A stretch of 7,075 nt of DNA. Source: JBBITW01 sp037440525 (GTDB taxonomy: Bacteria; Desulfobacterota; BSN033; UBA1163). Positions 5,315-7,075 of this stretch are shown here, piece after piece. Every line of letters starts with the position of its first letter. Position 1 is the stretch's first letter. The DNA lies in NCBI GenBank assembly GCA_037440525.1, contig JBBITW010000181.1:1-7075 (forward strand). The letters are read 5' to 3'. The translations under genes and the position numbers were made by a program. The notes under the pieces are model-generated. The model had not been told where the DNA came from. It did not search any database and saw nothing but the letters and a program-made list of their open reading frames with translations.

Positions 5315-5910
5315 TAAACCCTCTTACCTCGAGCTAAAAATCTCCCTGGTTCATTTATAATTGAGACTTCATCAAGTCCGGATTCGATTAGGAGTCTTCT
5401 AAATTCATCTGGCGACGGAAGAAAGTCATTGCTTACTGGCCCTCCGATATGCTTGTGTAGTTGGTTGATCTCCTCAATACTATGTAGATGGGCTATAAAA
5501 AGCTTTCCTCCCCTTCTTAGAACTCTAACCATTTCGGAGAGTGCCCTTAACTTATTCGGAAAATGTGGAAAAGCGGAAAAGCATGTGACCCTATCGAATC
5601 TATCTGATTGAAATGGAATTGCTTCGACACTGGCGTTAATAATATTTTTTTCGATTCCTGGACGAAGTTTTGCCTGCTCAAGCATCCTGAAAGAGAAATC
5701 CATTGCAAAAAGAATTCCCCTGGGACCAATTGCCTCCTTTATGAATGGAAGAAGAATCCCTGTTCCTGTCCCTACATCCAGTAGGGAATCTCCTGGCGAG
5801 AGCTCAAAGGCCTTTACAACCTCTATAAGCTTTAACCTCTTCGCCTCATACTGGAGATCCCTATCCCATGTCTCTGCATGATGATCAAAAAAATTTCTTC
5901 TCTTATCCAT
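5314..5910 (-). CDS. Class I SAM-dependent methyltransferase
   Basis: This 198-aa cytoplasmic protein has a seven-stranded methyltransferase fold. The SAM-binding motif I LLDVGTGTGIL is at 43-53, the acidic residue after strand 2 is D71 (FAMDFS), motif IV is VTCFSAFPHFPN (108-119), and the post-motif strand is RRGGKLFIAH (132-141). The N-terminus FFDHHAETWD is typical of UbiE-like small methyltransferases. The C-terminal half is histidine-rich (HLHSIEEINQLHKHIGGPV, 141-159), which could bind metal or shape the substrate pocket. The substrate is unknown. It is the first gene of the metal ABC operon and overlaps the ATPase start by one base. Only weak GAAG precedes the ATG, which lies right behind the leader hairpin and its T-tract. 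A link to metal uptake (for example modifying a chelator or cofactor) is inference from context. Confidence 0.85.
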   Translation of the reverse strand: MDKRRNFFDHHAETWDRDLQYEAKRLKLIEVVKAFELSPGDSLLDVGTGTGILLPFIKEAIGPRGILFAMDFSFRMLEQAKLRPGIEKNIINASVEAIPFQSDRFDRVTCFSAFPHFPNKLRALSEMVRVLRRGGKLFIAHLHSIEEINQLHKHIGGPVSNDFLPSPDEFRRLLIESGLDEVSIINEPGRFLARGKRV

Positions 5911-5915
5911 ACTTC

Positions 5916-5972
5916 AAAAAATAAAAAGCCACGAAAGCAATGGGTCTTCAAACCCTTTTCGCCTTCGTGGCT
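5916..5972 (-). ncRNA. Leader hairpin with U-tract (L2): candidate attenuator or short RNA
   Basis: On the minus strand, AGCCACGAAGGC (5972-5961) pairs fully with GCUUUCGUGGCU (5938-5927), 12 bp with one G-U wobble. A 5-nt/3-nt internal loop (GAAAA and AUU) follows, then a GGGU/ACCC apical stem with a UUGAAG loop. UUUUAUUUUUU follows directly, and the methyltransferase ATG comes only 5 nt after the tract. It shares the first 11 bases, the lower stem, the internal-loop dimensions, the apical stem length and the closing GTGGCT plus interrupted U-tract with the leader at 2208-2261. The apical stem has a different sequence but keeps pairing. It looks like an intrinsic terminator at the very start of the transcript; regulation by it is inferred. 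Confidence 0.6.
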
Positions 5973-5978
5973 TAAACC

Positions 5979-6007
5979 AATATAACCTATCTCTTTTAAA
6001 TTGTCAA
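5979..6007 (-). promoter_or_regulatory. Strong sigma70-type promoter of the methyltransferase-ABC operon (P2)
   Basis: On the minus strand TTGACA (6007-6002), a 17-bp spacer and TATATT (5984-5979) are visible. The predicted start is A5972, the first base of the leader hairpin, 7 nt past the -10. Hexamers, spacing and distance to the AGCCACGAAGG hairpin are the same as in the promoter at 2173-2201. Confidence 0.75.
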
Positions 6008-6023
6008 AAATTCAGTTCGAGAG

Positions 6024-6043
6024 TTCTGAAAAAGTAATCAGAA
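6024..6043. repeat. Small inverted repeat downstream of the PIN toxin gene
   Basis: TTCTGA (6024-6029) and TCAGAA (6038-6043) form a 6-bp stem with an 8-nt loop. It lies about 40 bp beyond the toxin stop and upstream of promoter P2. No T-run follows on the minus strand, so it is at best a weak terminator for the toxin-antitoxin operon. Confidence 0.3.
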
Positions 6044-6085
6044 AAGGATTTATAGACTCGTTTTAAATACTTATTCAGGGATCTC

Positions 6086-6520
6086 CTATTTCTCAAATGG
6101 ATTTCTAATATTTATACCTGAAAATCTTGAAAAATCTTTATCTGTAGTCCAAAATTCATCGATACCATGCTCTTGAATCAGAGCAGCGATATGAGCATCA
6201 TGGATAAGATTTCCCACAGTTTTCCCTGAACTGATCATATGATGAAGATATGTAAAGTGTCCAGCTCCCTCCCCTAATAAGACAAGAGATGGAGACTTCA
6301 TGAGTGATTTAAGATCTTCAAGGGCAACTTCAAGTTGTGTAGGGGGATCAAAAACTTTTGGGTGTGTAACAACTCGAAGAAATTCGTAGATACATGGCCA
6401 AGGAATGCCCCAAAGGTCATGCCCCTCTGCAAGACTTTTTATCAATTCTTTTGACTCTTCATGAAACGGGGCTTCTTCACGTCTGGCATAGATAAGAATG
6501 TTAGTATCAATAGCAATCAT
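6086..6520 (-). CDS. vapC: VapC-like PIN-domain toxin
   Basis: This 144-aa PIN-domain ribonuclease is the toxin of a type II toxin-antitoxin pair; such proteins cleave tRNA or rRNA in a Mg2+-dependent way. The acidic active-site residues are all present: D5 in IAIDTN, E46 in IYEFLRVV, D108 in IHDAHIAAL, and D127/D129 in TTDKDF. The segment from WGIPWPCIYEFLRVVTHP resembles the PIN subfamily well known from Mycobacterium. The length is typical. The ATG overlaps the antitoxin stop by 4 nt, so translation is probably coupled. Nothing suggests inactivation. The RNA target cannot be read from the sequence. Confidence 0.9.
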   Translation of the reverse strand: MIAIDTNILIYARREEAPFHEESKELIKSLAEGHDLWGIPWPCIYEFLRVVTHPKVFDPPTQLEVALEDLKSLMKSPSLVLLGEGAGHFTYLHHMISSGKTVGNLIHDAHIAALIQEHGIDEFWTTDKDFSRFSGINIRNPFEK

Positions 6521-6753
6521 CTTCGACCATTCATTAGGTCAAAGAGCACGTCTCGATCGTCGAGACGGACTCCAGGAAGAATCCGCCCTTTTTCTGTTCG
6601 CCACCTCAGTTTATAATCTCCACGTTTTCGAGGCCTTGATAGATAAAATCGAAGTGCATTCTCAATAATTTCGCGCAATGCGACCCCTTCTGCTGCAGCC
6701 TTCTCCTTAGCCTTACGAAAAAGCTCATCTGTAATTTCAATGGTTGTTCTCAT
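6517..6753 (-). CDS. vapB: VapB-like antitoxin
   Basis: This 78-aa antitoxin pairs with the PIN toxin that follows with a 4-nt overlap. The N-terminal MRTTIEITDELFRKAKEKAA, followed by REIIENALRFYL, is a ribbon-helix-helix-like DNA-binding region (about 1-42). The C-terminal GVRLDDRDVLFDLMNG should wrap the toxin. I place the start at 6753, not at the in-frame ATG at 6789, because RHH antitoxins begin directly at the MRTTI strand and the extra 12 residues (MHIYVFCYIFLC) look like translated promoter. No Shine-Dalgarno is present. A TATATT box ends 7 nt before this ATG, suggesting a leaderless message. Such antitoxins usually repress their own operon with the toxin; an inverted repeat upstream is a candidate site. 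Confidence 0.85.
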   Translation of the reverse strand: MRTTIEITDELFRKAKEKAAAEGVALREIIENALRFYLSRPRKRGDYKLRWRTEKGRILPGVRLDDRDVLFDLMNGRR

Positions 6754-6760
6754 ACATAAA

Positions 6761-6789
6761 AATATATAACAAAATACATAAATATGCAA
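6761..6789 (-). promoter_or_regulatory. vapBC promoter, predicted leaderless
   Basis: On the minus strand TTGCAT (6789-6784), a 17-bp spacer and TATATT (6766-6761) are seen, with the vapB ATG starting 8 nt past the -10. The -35 matches consensus at only half its positions; the -10 and the spacing are good. The surrounding DNA is very AT-rich, so this is moderate evidence. Confidence 0.45.
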
Positions 6790-6800
6790 TAAAATTTATG
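6777..6800. promoter_or_regulatory. Inverted repeat over the vapBC -35 region, possible operator
   Basis: CATAAAT (6777-6783) and ATTTATG (6794-6800) are perfect 7-bp inverted arms around a 10-bp centre that contains the putative -35 hexamer. Antitoxin-toxin complexes commonly bind such repeats to autoregulate. AT-richness makes a chance occurrence possible. Between 6801 and 6942 I see no gene or other structure, apart from a 13-bp AAGTGAATCACTT near-palindrome around 6921-6933. Confidence 0.3.
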
Positions 6801-6942
6801 TTATCCATTATCCATATCAATTACCACGAAAATATCTCCATTATGTCTTCCAATTCCTAACGGATGAGAATCGCTCAATTTAGGTTTTACCAAATTAAAA
6901 AGTAGACATTTAAGTTTTAAAAGTGAATCACTTCTGATCTCC

Positions 6943-7074
6943 TCTCCCCTTGAGGCTGTGTCGCAATGAGGTGTATGCCATGTTTGTCATTCCGAGTCTC
7001 CTTTTTCTGTCATTCCGAGTCTCTTTTTTCTGTCATTCCGAGCGAAGCGAGGAACCTTAGGAAAGATTTCTCGG
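6943..7074. repeat. Right copy of the window-terminal inverted repeat
   Basis: This is the reverse complement of bases 1-132 with about four mismatches. It includes the same tandem units (6985-7042) and ends in a TGTCATTCCGAGCGAAGCG motif. The internal side starts within CTCCCCTTGAGG. Beyond it, toward the window interior, similarity to the left end stops. Confidence 0.9.
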
Positions 7075-7075
7075 C

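Noticed and set aside
6754..6789. A longer vapB start with MHIYVFCYIFLC.
   Set aside because: The extension overlaps the -10 box, has no ribosome site, and antitoxins of this type begin at the MRTTI strand.

Overview
The window looks like chromosomal DNA of an AT-rich, Gram-negative, probably anaerobic bacterium; Desulfobacterota or Nitrospirota is my best guess. The reasons are an AMIN/Amidase_3 cell-wall amidase, a periplasmic (non-lipoprotein) metal-binding protein, a DUF3842 plus CooT gene pair, and many short intergenic repeats of the GTCATTCCGAGCGRAGCGAGGAATC type. The taxon is inferred from gene content and style only.

Layout. Positions 1-132 and 6943-7074 are near-identical inverted copies of one repeat. 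Next is a stand-alone N-acetylmuramoyl-L-alanine amidase gene (225-1382, +). A 957-base gene-free stretch (1383-2339) follows. It holds a cluster of GTCATTCCGAG repeats (1462-1683) and a 389-bp transposon-like element (1773-2161) with 20-bp terminal inverted repeats and a 7-bp target duplication; four alternating hairpin repeats lie inside that element. Then come two convergent operons: DUF3842 and CooT on + (2340-3011), and methyltransferase, ABC ATPase, ABC permease and metal-binding protein on - (5910 down to 3079). A VapBC-type toxin-antitoxin pair on - (6753-6086) completes the gene content.

The most striking observation is that the two convergent operons begin with the same promoter-leader module. 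Each has TTGACA, a 17-bp spacer, TATAT(A/T) and 6 bp, then a hairpin starting AGCCACGAAGG at the predicted transcription start. Each hairpin has an 11-12-bp lower stem, a 5x3 internal loop and a 4-bp apical stem. Each ends GTGGCT and runs straight into a T-tract interrupted by one A. The apical stems differ in sequence but keep their pairing. This suggests a shared short RNA leader, acting as attenuator, riboswitch-like element or terminated small RNA, that ties the six genes into one metal (possibly nickel) uptake and handling regulon. The CooT family was itself once annotated as predicted RNA-binding, so feedback on the leader is a testable idea, though only an inference.

Leaderless translation is also suggested. 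DUF3842 and vapB lack a Shine-Dalgarno sequence and each has a good -10 hexamer exactly 7 nt before its ATG.
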